Assembly (NCBI GenBank): GCA_025698895.1
Contig: JAILWO010000002.1
Location: forward strand, 1 to 64,000
Source: Rhizobiaceae bacterium
Lineage (GTDB): Bacteria > Pseudomonadota > Alphaproteobacteria > Rhizobiales > Rhizobiaceae
Length of the DNA stretch: 64,000 bases
Direction: 5' to 3'
The translations under genes and the position numbers were made by a program. Positions 17,227 to 25,978 of this stretch are shown here, piece by piece. The notes under the pieces were generated by a model, which saw only the letters and a list, made by a program, of their open reading frames with translations, was not told where the DNA came from and searched no databases. Position 1 is the first letter of the stretch; every line of letters begins with the position of its first letter.

Positions 17227-17897
17227 CCACCAACGACCTGACGATCCTTCTCGCCGATGATCATCCTCTGGTGTTGCGGGGGCTGGTCGATCTGCTGGCT
17301 GGCGAGCCTCGGCTGAAGCTTCTGGACCCGTGCCGGGATGGGGTTGCCGCGCTCGGCGCCGTCAGGCGCCACAGGCCCGATATAGCGGTGGTGGACGTCA
17401 ACATGCCCGGGCTGGACGGTCTCGCCTTCCTGCGTGCCCTGCGCGCCGATGGACTCCCCACGCGCGTGATCCTGCTGACCGGGGAACTCAACGACAGCGG
17501 CATCTTCGATGCCCTGTCGCACGACCTTTCCGGTCTCGTGTTCAAGGATGCCGCGCCCGAGACGCTTGTCGATTGCATCCGGGAGGTCGGGGCAGGGCGT
17601 CGATGGCTGCCGGCCGAAATAGTCGGCCCGGCCATTGCCCGGGAGACGGACCGCCGCGAGAAAGGCCGGCATGTATGGGCGGCCCTTACCGACAGGGAAC
17701 GCGAGATCGCCGTACTGATGGCACGCAACATCTCCAACAAGGAAATGGCTCATCGTCTGGGCATCACGGAAGGCACGGTGAAGATCCATCTCAACCGCAT
17801 CTATTCAAAGCTGAATGTTCCGAACCGCTCGGCGCTTGTTTCGTTGATTGCTCCGGTCGTGGCCCGGCTTCCCGGCGAGGACAGGAACGACGGCTGA
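17223..17897 (+). CDS. NarL/FixJ-family response regulator
   Basis: The 224-residue protein has a receiver domain with an acidic pocket (LADDHP), phospho-acceptor Asp58 in VVDVNMPG and a switch Lys in VFKDAAPE. A LuxR-type helix-turn-helix follows near residues 158-207 (LTDREREIAVLMARNISNKEMAHRLGITEGTVKIHL). The ATG overlaps the kinase stop by four bases, so the pair is translationally coupled and cognate. Its targets are not evident from sequence; the divergent secretion operon is the nearest candidate. Confidence 0.93.
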   Translation: MTTNDLTILLADDHPLVLRGLVDLLAGEPRLKLLDPCRDGVAALGAVRRHRPDIAVVDVNMPGLDGLAFLRALRADGLPTRVILLTGELNDSGIFDALSHDLSGLVFKDAAPETLVDCIREVGAGRRWLPAEIVGPAIARETDRREKGRHVWAALTDREREIAVLMARNISNKEMAHRLGITEGTVKIHLNRIYSKLNVPNRSALVSLIAPVVARLPGEDRNDG

Positions 17898-18017
17898 GCC
17901 TTCGGCGCAATGCGGTCCCGGACGCTTGCGACAGCGGTGTCCTTGCTCGCGACCGCCGTTGAAGCGACCGCTCCAACCGCATATCGTGATGTCCGGCAGG
18001 CACGGCCGGGGGGCAGG

Positions 18018-18497
18018 GTGCGACGAACAGCATGGCTTATTGTAGCGATCGTTGCGCTCGTCGGCGCCGGACGAGGCAATGCCGCGGGCACGAACAGCTT
18101 CGACATCATGGATCGGAATGCGAACGGATTGGCGGCGCTCTACGGCGGCGATCCGGCCCTCGTGACGGCGTATGCCACGGCCATGCGGCATTGCCGGACC
18201 GCGGGCCAGCAAGAACTCACCTGTCCGTTCTTCGCAACGTCACGGCCTCCCGCCTTTCGCCCGTGGACGTGGACGGCGCGCGACGGATCGGTCCTGACAC
18301 GCGTGCGGCAGGGGGTGTTCCGGATGGCACTGGCGGCTCATGCCGGGGACTGGTTCTACCACGTCGACTGCGCGGATGACGGCTGGCCGATGTTTTCGTG
18401 CACGGACGGCCGCAAGAGAAAGATGTCGACGCCGGACCTTTCGACCGTCCATTTTGGAGGCGTGGAATTCCGGCGCGAACTGCCACCGTCCGAATGA
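18018..18497 (+). CDS. Hypothetical exported protein downstream of the two-component system
   Basis: GTG 18018 gives a 159-residue product beginning VRRTAWLIVAIVALVGAGRGNAAG, a clean Sec signal peptide, behind a G-rich ribosome site. ATG 17910 would add 36 residues of Arg/Ala-rich sequence and is less likely. The mature part has four cysteines (MRHCRTAG, LTCPFF, VDCADD, FSCTDG), so two disulfides are possible, and is Trp-rich. I recognise no family. It follows the response regulator on the same strand and could be an accessory of that system. Confidence 0.6.
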   Translation: MRRTAWLIVAIVALVGAGRGNAAGTNSFDIMDRNANGLAALYGGDPALVTAYATAMRHCRTAGQQELTCPFFATSRPPAFRPWTWTARDGSVLTRVRQGVFRMALAAHAGDWFYHVDCADDGWPMFSCTDGRKRKMSTPDLSTVHFGGVEFRRELPPSE

Positions 18498-18774
18498 ACC
18501 ACAAGGCATTCAACAAAGGAATAGCATCAATTTTACACGAAGTGGAATTTAGCCTTTCCTATTTTACTACATGATGAGATTTTCAGAATGAAATACATTT
18601 TGAATGATCTGATGTGGGGCTGTGATACGCTTTGATCCGGGCGCCTGCGGGGAGAGGAGCCGAGATCGGAGATCGTAGATGGCGGATTGCGACCGGGCAC
18701 ATGCCGATGGAACCGGGCGGCTCGAATAGGTCGCTCGCCCTCCGCCCTCCTTCTATCGGCTCTGATACCCTCTC

Positions 18775-19890
18775 ATGTACACCATATCCCCCCGTGCCGC
18801 CTGCCTTGCCCTGCTGGCCGCCTTCTTCATCACCGCCGGCTTGATCCAGGCCAGCGCGCAGGATGGCGAGGCGCTCCCGACCAGGCCCTCCGGGCCTCTG
18901 ACCGTCGGCGTTTACGTTCATCCGCCCTTTGTCATGGGGGGCGATGGCGAATTTCAGGGCATGGCGATCGAATTGTGGGAATGGCTGGCGCGCCGGCTCG
19001 ATCTGGACGGTGAATATCTCGAATTCAGCAATGTCGGCGAACTGGTGAACGCAACAGCGTCCGGTGAGGTCGATGTCGCCGTGACCAATATGACCGTCAC
19101 AAGGGAGCGCGCTGAACAGATCGACTTCACCCATCCCTGGTTCGATGCGGGCCAGCGCATCATGGTCAATGAGGACCGCGGTGCGGGGTTTTCCGATGTC
19201 GTCGCGGGACTGGCTGAGTCCGGTCATCTGCGCGCCTATGCGTGGATCGCCTTCGTCATTGTCGTGGCCACGGTCCTGGTGACGCTGTTCGATCGCCATT
19301 TCGACAAGGACTTCCCGCGCCGCTGGCGCGATGGACTGGCGGAAAGCTTCTACACGGTCATGTCGGTCGCCACCTCGGGCAGGCCGCCTGCGCGCAAGAA
19401 CCTGTTTGGCTGGATCGGCCGGTTCTGGCAGGGCCTGTGGCTCGTATGCGGCATTGCCGTGCTGGCCTATGTCACCTCATCGGTGACCAGCGTCATGACA
19501 ACCTTGTCCCTGACCAACCAGATCAACAATGTGGCCGATCTTCCCGGCCGACCTGTCGGGGTCCAGCCCGGAAGCGTATCGGAAGACTATGCGCGGCAAG
19601 CGGGGCTCGACATCCGTTCCTTCGAACATGTCGACCAAGCCGTGGAAGCGCTCCTCGACGGGCGGATCGACGCGATCATCGGCGATGCGCCCGTGCTCGA
19701 ATTCTACGCCCACACCAACCCGCAGCAGCCGGTCACCGTGGTTGGTCCGATCTTCGCGCCGGACAAGTATGCCTTCGGCCTGGTTCACCAAAGCGAATTC
19801 ACGCGCCCGCTTACCGTCGAGCTGATCGGTGCCTTGGAAAGCGGCGTGGTCGAGGACATCAGGACGCGATATTTCGGCGACGATCCATAA
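18775..19890 (+). CDS. Prokaryotic ionotropic glutamate receptor-like channel
   Basis: The 371-residue protein has a signal peptide (1-28) and a type 3 periplasmic-binding domain split by a channel module: lobe S1 (42-130), TM1 (about 153-173), a re-entrant P-loop (about 188-203), TM2 (about 216-243, with AYVTSSVTSVMTT at the place of the SYTANLAAF motif), then S2 (250-350). Amino-acid-binding signatures remain: the Arg in TRERAEQIDFTHPW and the Asp in DAIIGDAP. The P-loop reads SVATSGRPPAR, not the potassium-type TVGYGD of GluR0, so ion selectivity is open. It is probably a ligand-gated inner-membrane channel. The LprI-like gene follows after 12 bases, suggesting co-expression. Confidence 0.87.
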   Translation: MYTISPRAACLALLAAFFITAGLIQASAQDGEALPTRPSGPLTVGVYVHPPFVMGGDGEFQGMAIELWEWLARRLDLDGEYLEFSNVGELVNATASGEVDVAVTNMTVTRERAEQIDFTHPWFDAGQRIMVNEDRGAGFSDVVAGLAESGHLRAYAWIAFVIVVATVLVTLFDRHFDKDFPRRWRDGLAESFYTVMSVATSGRPPARKNLFGWIGRFWQGLWLVCGIAVLAYVTSSVTSVMTTLSLTNQINNVADLPGRPVGVQPGSVSEDYARQAGLDIRSFEHVDQAVEALLDGRIDAIIGDAPVLEFYAHTNPQQPVTVVGPIFAPDKYAFGLVHQSEFTRPLTVELIGALESGVVEDIRTRYFGDDP

Positions 19891-19902
19891 GGGAGATATC
19901 CT

Positions 19903-20310
19903 ATGAAACGTATCGTGTTGATTGCCATATCCGCGGTCTCGATGCTGCCTGCCGCCAGGGCCGACGAATGTATGGACAAGGCGCAGGATCAGGCGGCGAT
20001 GACCGCTTGCGCGGAGCAGGCCTACAAATCGGCGGACGCGGAGCTGAATGCCCTGTATCGCGAGATCGAGCAGCGATTGGGTGCTGATCGGGACGCGAGA
20101 CATCTGCTCGTCGGGGCCGAGCGGGCCTGGGTGGCGTTCCGCGATGCCGAGTGCACCTTCGCTTCTTCGGGTGTGGACGGTGGCAGCGCCTATCCCATGG
20201 TCCAGTCGATGTGCCTCGGCGAACTGACGCGCAAGCGCGGCGAGGAACTGCGGCAATATCTGGATTGTGAGGAAGGCGACGTGAGCTGCCCCGTGCCGCC
20301 GGCGGAATGA
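19903..20310 (+). CDS. LprI/DUF1311-family periplasmic protein
   Basis: The 135-residue protein has a signal peptide (MKRIVLIAISAVSMLPAARA) and the DUF1311 pattern: DECMDKAQDQAAMTACAEQAYKSADAELNALY, then ERAWVAFRDAECTFAS and a Cys in QSMCLGEL. Members include the mycobacterial lysozyme inhibitor LprI; most are uncharacterised. The conserved cysteines probably form disulfides in the periplasm. GGGAG lies eight bases before ATG. The 12-base gap to the receptor-channel gene makes an operon likely. Confidence 0.85.
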   Translation: MKRIVLIAISAVSMLPAARADECMDKAQDQAAMTACAEQAYKSADAELNALYREIEQRLGADRDARHLLVGAERAWVAFRDAECTFASSGVDGGSAYPMVQSMCLGELTRKRGEELRQYLDCEEGDVSCPVPPAE

Positions 20311-20388
20311 CGTTTTGAAACCGTTCTCCGTCTCGACGTCAAAGGCAGGGAGACCCAGCTTCGGGGAACCGGATGCCTATATGAAAAG

Positions 20389-20404
20389 GCCCGGCGAACC
20401 GGGC
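20389..20404 (-). terminator. Rho-independent terminator after the 24-residue peptide gene
   Basis: On the minus strand GCCCGG-TTCG-CCGGGC is a 6-bp stem with a stable UUCG tetraloop followed by CTTTTC. It lies 46 bases after the stop of the small gene at 20451-20525. Confidence 0.6.
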
Positions 20405-20450
20405 TCCTCGGTTGACGGTCTTTGAACGCGACGGCCCTGCCATCCCCGCG

Positions 20451-20525
20451 TCAGCCGAATCCCAGGAAGGAGAGGATCGCCAATACGATGACCACGAGGC
20501 CGACCAGATAGATGATGCCGTTCAT
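20451..20525 (-). CDS. 24-residue single-pass membrane peptide
   Basis: The frame encodes MNGIIYLVGLVVIVLAILSF followed by LGFG, one hydrophobic helix with almost no flanking residues. GAGGGC lies about seven bases before ATG 20525, and a TTCG-loop terminator follows. Very similar short peptides are common in rhizobial genomes near the end of operons; their function is unknown. The pirin gene ends 106 bases upstream on the same strand. Confidence 0.65.
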   Translation of the reverse strand: MNGIIYLVGLVVIVLAILSFLGFG

Positions 20526-20631
20526 GTGAAAGCCCTCGCTTCCGTTGCATGGGTCGCGGGTTCAACGCGCCGTGGTCGCGAAGGTTCCCCGGGTTGGGCC
20601 GCTGGCCGGGGTCAGGCGCGATTGCCGGTGT

Positions 20632-21552
20632 TCACCGCTCGGGCAGCGGGATGAACTCCTCCTCGTCGCCGGGCACGATATCGAAGCGGCCGGTGCGCCA
20701 TTCCTCCTTTGCCTGCTCGATGCGCTCCTTGGAGGAGGAGACGAAGTTCCACCAGATATAGCGGTGCGAACCGAGCGCCGCCCCGCCGAACAGCATGCAG
20801 TGCGCGCCATGTTCGGACGCAACCACGATCTCGTCGCCGGGTCTGAACACCAGGAGCTGGTCCGGGCCAAACCGGTCGCCGGCGATCACCACATGGCCCG
20901 AGAGCAGATAGATGGCGCGCTCCTCGGCTTCGGCGGGAATGCGCAGCCTGCCGCCTGCCGCGATCCTGAGGTCGGCATAAAGCGTGTCGGAGGCCGCTCC
21001 CACCGGCGAGCGCAGCCCCTCGAAGGAGCCGATCACGATCCGGCCCGACGCGCCGCCATCCTCGAAAACGGGAAGATCGTCGGCCAGCGTATGCGCGAAG
21101 CCGGGGTCCACCTCCTCGCCGCCATCCGGAAGGGCCAGCCAAGTCTGCAGGCCCGACAGCGAAAGCGTTCCGCCGCGCATTTCCTCGGGCGAGCGCTCCG
21201 AATGAACGATGCCGCGCCCGGCCGTCATCAGGTTCAGGTCGCCGGGTGCGATCACCATCTCGGTGCCGAGCGAGTCGCGATGACGGATTTTGCCGTCGAA
21301 CAGATAGGTTACCGTCGCCAGCCCGATATGCGGATGCGGGCGCACGTCGACGGCCTGACCGGCCTTCAGCACGGCCGGTCCCATCCGGTCGAAGAAGATG
21401 AACGGCCCGACCAGCCGCCTGCGCGCCGAGGGCAATGCCCGGCGCACCTCGAAGCCGCCGATGTCGTGCGCGCGTGGCACGATGATCGTTTCGATCGCGT
21501 CGCAGGCCAGCGCATCGCCGGGTTCGGGGTCACGGCCGGGAAAGAAGCTCAT
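20632..21552 (-). CDS. Pirin-family bicupin protein
   Basis: The 306-residue protein has an N-terminal pirin cupin with the metal ligands HPHIG, a His in KIRHRDS and GRGIVHSE, then a C-terminal cupin (RAIYLLSGHVVIAG; GAHCMLFGG). Pirins bind Fe and act as quercetinase-like dioxygenases or redox regulators; the true substrate is usually unknown. The start overlaps the stop of the DUF2277 gene (ATGA), so the two are translationally coupled. Confidence 0.9.
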   Translation of the reverse strand: MSFFPGRDPEPGDALACDAIETIIVPRAHDIGGFEVRRALPSARRRLVGPFIFFDRMGPAVLKAGQAVDVRPHPHIGLATVTYLFDGKIRHRDSLGTEMVIAPGDLNLMTAGRGIVHSERSPEEMRGGTLSLSGLQTWLALPDGGEEVDPGFAHTLADDLPVFEDGGASGRIVIGSFEGLRSPVGAASDTLYADLRIAAGGRLRIPAEAEERAIYLLSGHVVIAGDRFGPDQLLVFRPGDEIVVASEHGAHCMLFGGAALGSHRYIWWNFVSSSKERIEQAKEEWRTGRFDIVPGDEEEFIPLPER

Positions 21553-21839
21553 TCGAACACGATCGCCGGCTGCCGCGCGAAGCGCTGCTCCGAACGGGCC
21601 CGCGCCTTCATCTCGAACTCGACACGATCCTTGGGCGGCTGGGTCGTTTCGAGCGTGTCAAGCAGCTCGCGCGCGGCGGCCGCGACCTTGGTCACCGCCC
21701 GCTCGAAGGATTTCCGGTTGCGCTGCGACGGCGACGTGAACCCGGAGAGCTTGCGGACGAATTGCAGCGCCGCATCATGCACCTCGGCATCGCTCGCGGG
21801 CGGATCGAAATTGAACAGCGGCTTGATGTTGCGGCACAT
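21549..21839 (-). CDS. DUF2277-family small protein
   Basis: The 96-residue protein begins MCRNIKPLFNFDPPASDAEVHDAALQFVRKLSG, the hallmark N-terminus of DUF2277, and continues with VTKVAAAARELLDTLETTQPP. It is a small cytoplasmic, helical, basic protein of unknown role, often found near DNA-metabolism genes. The longer frame to 21956 is ignored because the conserved MCRNI is the family start. It lies between xseB and pirin on the same strand. Confidence 0.85.
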   Translation of the reverse strand: MCRNIKPLFNFDPPASDAEVHDAALQFVRKLSGFTSPSQRNRKSFERAVTKVAAAARELLDTLETTQPPKDRVEFEMKARARSEQRFARQPAIVFE

Positions 21840-21856
21840 AGCATGTCTCCCCGCGC

Positions 21857-22114
21857 CTATTCCGCGTCCAGCGGCTCGGTGCCGGCCGGACGGCCCTCGC
21901 GCGTCAGCCGGATCTTCTCCACCTTGTCTTCGGCGGCCTTGAGCAGCCTGTCGCAATGGGCCTTCAGCGCCTCGCCGCGCTCGTAGATCTGGATCGAGCG
22001 GTCGAGGGGCACGTCGCCGCGCTCGAGGTCGTCGACGATCTTCTCCAGCGCCTCCAGCGCCTGCTCGAAACTCATCGCCTTGATGTCGTCATTGGCGTTC
22101 GCGGTGTCCGACAT
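21857..22114 (-). CDS. xseB: Exodeoxyribonuclease VII small subunit
   Basis: The 85-residue protein has the XseB core [55 protein letters not shown], two helices that coat the XseA subunit of the single-strand-specific exonuclease VII. The length is normal. It lies two bases after the HDAC-family gene and upstream of DUF2277, all on the minus strand. Confidence 0.96.
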   Translation of the reverse strand: MSDTANANDDIKAMSFEQALEALEKIVDDLERGDVPLDRSIQIYERGEALKAHCDRLLKAAEDKVEKIRLTREGRPAGTEPLDAE

Positions 22115-22116
22115 GG

Positions 22117-23043
22117 TCAGCCTCTCATCAGTCTGGCGACATGGGCGGCGACCGAGGAGGACAGGCCCTCCAGATCATAGCCGCCCTCCAGCAGCGAAAC
22201 CAGCCGGCCCGACGCGAACCGGTCGGCCCGCGCCATCAGTTCGGCGGTCGCCCAGTCGAAATCCGCCTCGTCGAGATTGATCGAGGCCAGCGGGTCGAGG
22301 CGGTGCGCGTCGAAGCCCGCCGAAATGATGATGAGATCCGGTTCGAAACGGTCGATCGCCGGCAGCACGCGGCTTCTGAACGCCTCGCGAAACAGGTCCG
22401 ATCCGGTGTCCGGCGACAGGGGGGCGTTGACGATATTGCCCGCGCCGGTCTCGTTCGGCGCGCCGGTGCCCGGAAACAGCGGCATCTGGTGCGTCGATGC
22501 ATAGAGCACAGTCGGGTCGTCCCAGAAGATGTCCTGCGTGCCGTTGCCGTGATGCACGTCCCAATCGACGATCGCGACGCGTTCGGCGCCGTGCTTCTTC
22601 TGCGCGTGGCGGGCCGCGATCGCCGCCGTGCCGAACAGGCAAAAGCCCATCGCCGTGGTCTTCTCGGCATGGTGTCCGGGCGGCCGCGCGGCGAGGAAGA
22701 CGTTGTCCGCGCGCCCTTCGAACACGTCGTCGACCGCCGCGTTGGCGCCGCCCACGGCGGTGACCGCAGCCTGCCAACTCTTCGGGCTCACCGAAGTGTC
22801 GGCATCGATCCTGGCCATGCCGTCCTCGGGAATCATGGCGCGGATGCGCGCGACATGCTCCTGCGGATGCGCATAGAGCAGCGTCGCCTCGTCGCCGGGT
22901 TCGGCGGTGACGCGCTCGAGCGCGTCGAACCTGTCATCCTCCAGAACCTTCGCGATGGCGCGCAGCCGGTCGGGCCGCTCCGGGTGGCCGGCAGGGGTCA
23001 TATGCTCGAGGAAGATCGGATTCGTGTAGAGGCGCGTGGTCAT
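22117..23043 (-). CDS. Histone deacetylase-family (acetoin-utilisation-like) amidohydrolase
   Basis: The 308-residue zinc hydrolase shows the family motifs in order: [28 protein letters not shown] (the charge-relay His pair), [16 protein letters not shown] (Asp and His zinc ligands), [11 protein letters not shown] (Asp ligand) and the C-terminal [11 protein letters not shown]. Bacterial members deacetylate small acetyl-amides such as acetylpolyamines, or proteins. It is transcribed ahead of xseB with a two-base gap, a common rhizobial arrangement. Confidence 0.93.
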   Translation of the reverse strand: MTTRLYTNPIFLEHMTPAGHPERPDRLRAIAKVLEDDRFDALERVTAEPGDEATLLYAHPQEHVARIRAMIPEDGMARIDADTSVSPKSWQAAVTAVGGANAAVDDVFEGRADNVFLAARPPGHHAEKTTAMGFCLFGTAAIAARHAQKKHGAERVAIVDWDVHHGNGTQDIFWDDPTVLYASTHQMPLFPGTGAPNETGAGNIVNAPLSPDTGSDLFREAFRSRVLPAIDRFEPDLIIISAGFDAHRLDPLASINLDEADFDWATAELMARADRFASGRLVSLLEGGYDLEGLSSSVAAHVARLMRG

Positions 23044-23129
23044 CCCGCCCCTATAGGACGGCTCGGCGGCGATTGCGAGGGCGCTGCCTTGTTATGCCCA
23101 GGTCCGGCGCGGATGTCGGTATGGCGACC

Positions 23130-23684
23130 CTACCACCCGAACGGGTTGAACTGGTCCTTCTTGTCTTTCTCCCTGACCGAATCCCGCTGCAGCTCATAGG
23201 CAGGACCGTCCTTGTATTTCTTCCAGAACGCGATCGCATACTGAGCATATCTCTTCGCGTCGTTGGAGGGGTCGTAAGGATTGTATTGCGCGGTTCCCTT
23301 GCTGTCGCCTTCAAGCTTGATCGAGATGTAGACCGCGCCGGCCTTGTCCACGATGTCGTTGATCTTGTTATAGGTCGCGACGCCGGGAATCATTTCGAGG
23401 GCCTTGCCCTGGAGGTCGCCGATGATGAGCTTGACGATCCTCTCGAGGATTCCGATCTTTTCCATCTGCTGCTCGAGTTCCTTGACCGCATTTTGCGCGC
23501 CCGTGATCCCCACCTTCTTGAACAGATAGGCGAACACGGTCGCGCTGTAGGGCGTGCTGAACGAGAAGGCGCCCACCTGGAACTCATGCGGAATGTACTT
23601 TCCGCCGGGATTGTGCCCGACCCGCGTGTAGGTCTTGGAATAGCTCTTGATACGCTTGACGTTCGGATCGACCTTGAATGCCAT
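23130..23684 (-). CDS. Orphan hypothetical protein, 184 residues
   Basis: The start ATG 23684 is behind GGAGGG, a strong ribosome site. The product is Lys-, Tyr- and Phe-rich with lower GC codon use than its neighbours. It has no signal peptide. A central helical stretch (AVKELEQQMEKIGILERIVKLIIGDLQGKALEMIPG) is followed by a predicted beta segment (AGAVYISIKLEG) and an aromatic/charged tail ending FNPFGW. I do not recognise a family. The internal Gly/hydrophobic part could be membrane-active, but nothing decisive is visible. It stands alone between the HDAC operon and a divergent phosphatase gene. Confidence 0.7.
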   Translation of the reverse strand: MAFKVDPNVKRIKSYSKTYTRVGHNPGGKYIPHEFQVGAFSFSTPYSATVFAYLFKKVGITGAQNAVKELEQQMEKIGILERIVKLIIGDLQGKALEMIPGVATYNKINDIVDKAGAVYISIKLEGDSKGTAQYNPYDPSNDAKRYAQYAIAFWKKYKDGPAYELQRDSVREKDKKDQFNPFGW

Positions 23685-23860
23685 GATTTCTGCCCTCCAC
23701 CTCTGGTGGGACTGACTTTACGTCAGCGGGGGACGGTGAAAAGCAGAAAACTTCACTTTTGAAAATTTTCCTTCATCTCGACAGTCGTGCGCTCCACCCT
23801 TGCCGTGCGCGGTGCTTTCCGGTGAAAGGACATCCGGACAGCAGCATCTGGGGTAGGCGA

Positions 23861-24451
23861 GTGTCCCCGCAAACCATCCACTTCATCCGTCACGGCCAGA
23901 CCGGCTGGAACGCCGAGGCGAGGTTGCAGGGCCAGGCCGATACCGATATCGGCGATCTCGGCCGCGAGCAGGCGGCCCGCAATGGCCGGCGTCTGGCCGA
24001 GCTTCTTCCCGACCCCTCGGGCCATGATTTCGTCGCCAGCCCCCTGCGTCGCACGCGCGAGACCATGGAGATCGTGCGCCGGGCGATGGGCCTCGATCCG
24101 ATGGGATATCGGGTGGAGCCTCGTCTGATGGAGCTGCATTTCGGCGACTGGCAGGGCTCCACCTACGCAGAGCTCGAAGCCGCCTCGCCGGGCTCCACCG
24201 AGGGCCGCAAGGCCGACAAATGGAATTTCAGGCCGCCAGGCGAGGCGGCGGAGAGCTACGAGATGCTGGCCGGGCGCGTGAAACCCTGGCTCGACGCGGT
24301 CGACCGGCCGACCGTGTGCGTGACCCATGGCGGCGTCATTCGCGCGGTCTTCCGCCTGCTGGGGGGGTGGTCGTCCGCCGCGGCGGCCGACATCGACATA
24401 CCGCAGGACCGTGTTCTGGCGTGGGATGGCGCGCGGCTCGAGTGGACCTGA
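23861..24451 (+). CDS. Histidine phosphatase (phosphoglycerate mutase-like) family protein
   Basis: GTG 23861, preceded by GGGGTAGG, gives a 196-residue protein starting VSPQTIHFIRHGQTGWN with the catalytic RHG motif near the N-terminus. Further family features are the Arg in SPLRRTRETM, the Glu in LMELHFGDWQG and the second His in CVTHGGVIRA. It is a cobC/PhoE-type phosphatase; the substrate cannot be deduced. The TTG-initiated extension to 23759 adds unrelated sequence. Confidence 0.88.
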   Translation: MSPQTIHFIRHGQTGWNAEARLQGQADTDIGDLGREQAARNGRRLAELLPDPSGHDFVASPLRRTRETMEIVRRAMGLDPMGYRVEPRLMELHFGDWQGSTYAELEAASPGSTEGRKADKWNFRPPGEAAESYEMLAGRVKPWLDAVDRPTVCVTHGGVIRAVFRLLGGWSSAAAADIDIPQDRVLAWDGARLEWT

Positions 24452-24487
24452 CTGCGCGCCTTGTTGGCCCTGTTCGGAAAAGTTGGT

Positions 24488-24742
24488 CTATTCGGAGAAC
24501 AGCTGCATGTCGGTGATCAGGTTCTGCCCGTCCACCTCCTCGTAGAAGGCCAGGATCGACATGCCTTCCTCGACCGCCGTGACATCGATTTCGGCGGGCA
24601 GCTTGTAGGTCTTGCCGTCGCTCAGCGTGATGACGAGCGTCTCGCGGTCGACGGACTGGATCGTGCCTTCGGCCTCGGCCGCCAAGGCCGGGGCGATGGC
24701 ACCGGCAAGAGTGAACGCGATTGCGGCGATCAGGGTGCGCAT
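24488..24742 (-). CDS. DUF1344-family periplasmic protein
   Basis: The 84-residue protein has a signal peptide (MRTLIAAIAFTLAGAIAPALA) followed by the DUF1344 core EAEGTIQSVDRETLVITLSDGKTYKLPAEIDVTAVEEGMSILAFYEEVDGQNLITDM, a small beta-barrel fold. It is common in rhizobia, with no known function. It converges with the phosphatase gene. Confidence 0.85.
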   Translation of the reverse strand: MRTLIAAIAFTLAGAIAPALAAEAEGTIQSVDRETLVITLSDGKTYKLPAEIDVTAVEEGMSILAFYEEVDGQNLITDMQLFSE

Positions 24743-24969
24743 GATGGTCTGGCCTTCTGTTCGGATAGCACGGACGGGGCGATCCGGCACATGGTTCGAA
24801 ACGCACTTTCAACACGGCGATTGTGTCGAAAAGGCGGGAGCGGCGTGTCGCGTCGGACGAGCGATCCGGGCGATTTGTCCGATGCTTTCGTCTCACGATC
24901 AAGCCCCATACTCGCGCCATCATCGGGCGCTAGCGAGCCTGTCCCCGACTGCCTTTTCCTGGATATTCC

Positions 24970-25941
24970 ATGCGTTGCGTCTGCCTTGTCCTCTCCGTTC
25001 TCCTCGCCCTGCCTGCCGCCGCCGGTGAAAAGTCCCGGCCCGTCCAGCAGGTGATCATCTCCTTCGACGGCGCCCACGACAATGCCCAGTGGGAGCGCAG
25101 CCTGAAGCTGGCCGCCGAGACCGGCGCGCGCTTCACCTATTTCCTGTCCTGCGTGTTTCTGCTCTCGCGCGAGACCCGTTCCGTCTACCGTGCCCCGTCG
25201 GTGGCGTCCGCCCGCTCCAATGTCGGTTTCGCCGAAAGCCGAGACGATGTCGCCGCGCGGCTCGGCCATGTCTGGCGGGCTCATCTTTCGGGACACGAGA
25301 TCGCCAGCCATGGCTGCGGCCATTTCGACGGCGCCGGCTGGTCTAAGACTGACTGGCTGGCCGAGTTCGACGCGTTTTCCGACGTCGTCACCCGCGCCTG
25401 GGAGGTCAACGGCATCAAGGGCGAACCCGAAGGCTGGCGGACATTCGCCGCGTCGGCCTCGTCCTCCGGCTTTCGCGCCCCTTATCTGGCGACCGGGGAG
25501 GGGTTGTTCGCGGCGCTGGCCGAACGCGGCTTTTCCTATGACGCGAGCACCGTCAGCCGCGGGCCGGCCAAACCGTCGCGCGAAGGTGCCGTCACGCGCT
25601 TTTCGCTGCCGCTCGTGCCGGAGGGGCCGTCGGCGCGCCGCGTCATCGCCATGGATTACAATCTCTTCGTACGTCATTCGGCCGGCCTCGAGAACGCCGG
25701 TCGCGCCGCCGAATTCGAGGAGCGCGCCTACGCGGCCTTCCGCGCCGCCTTCGACGCGCAATATGAGGGCGAGCGCATCCCCCTGCAGCTCGGCTTTCAC
25801 TTCACGCTGATGAACGGTGGCGCCTACTGGGCCGCGCTCGAACGCTTCGCACGCGAGGTCTGCGTCCTGAAGGATGTGGCCTGCATCCCCTATCGCGACG
25901 CGGTCGAGGACGGCGTCGAACAGGCGACGCACGGCGGCTGA
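24970..25941 (+). CDS. Polysaccharide deacetylase-like exported protein
   Basis: The 323-residue protein has a signal peptide (MRCVCLVLSVLLALPAAAG) and a NodB-like fold. The usual TFDDG motif reads ISFDGAHDN, so one aspartate of the canonical pair is shifted. The zinc-binding His pair is present as IASHGCGHFDG. FRAPYLATGEGLFAAL matches motif 3 (R-P). The substrate is unknown and might be a cell-envelope or exopolysaccharide. It is divergent from DUF1344 and followed by a GC hairpin/repeat. Confidence 0.8.
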   Translation: MRCVCLVLSVLLALPAAAGEKSRPVQQVIISFDGAHDNAQWERSLKLAAETGARFTYFLSCVFLLSRETRSVYRAPSVASARSNVGFAESRDDVAARLGHVWRAHLSGHEIASHGCGHFDGAGWSKTDWLAEFDAFSDVVTRAWEVNGIKGEPEGWRTFAASASSSGFRAPYLATGEGLFAALAERGFSYDASTVSRGPAKPSREGAVTRFSLPLVPEGPSARRVIAMDYNLFVRHSAGLENAGRAAEFEERAYAAFRAAFDAQYEGERIPLQLGFHFTLMNGGAYWAALERFAREVCVLKDVACIPYRDAVEDGVEQATHGG

Positions 25942-25978
25942 CCAGCGTTCGCGAGTGCAACGGGCGGCTGCCAAGTCT

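Noticed and set aside
20545-21942. A 465-codon plus-strand frame opposite pirin and DUF2277
   Set aside because: It is an antisense shadow. The minus-strand frames carry complete pirin and DUF2277 signatures.
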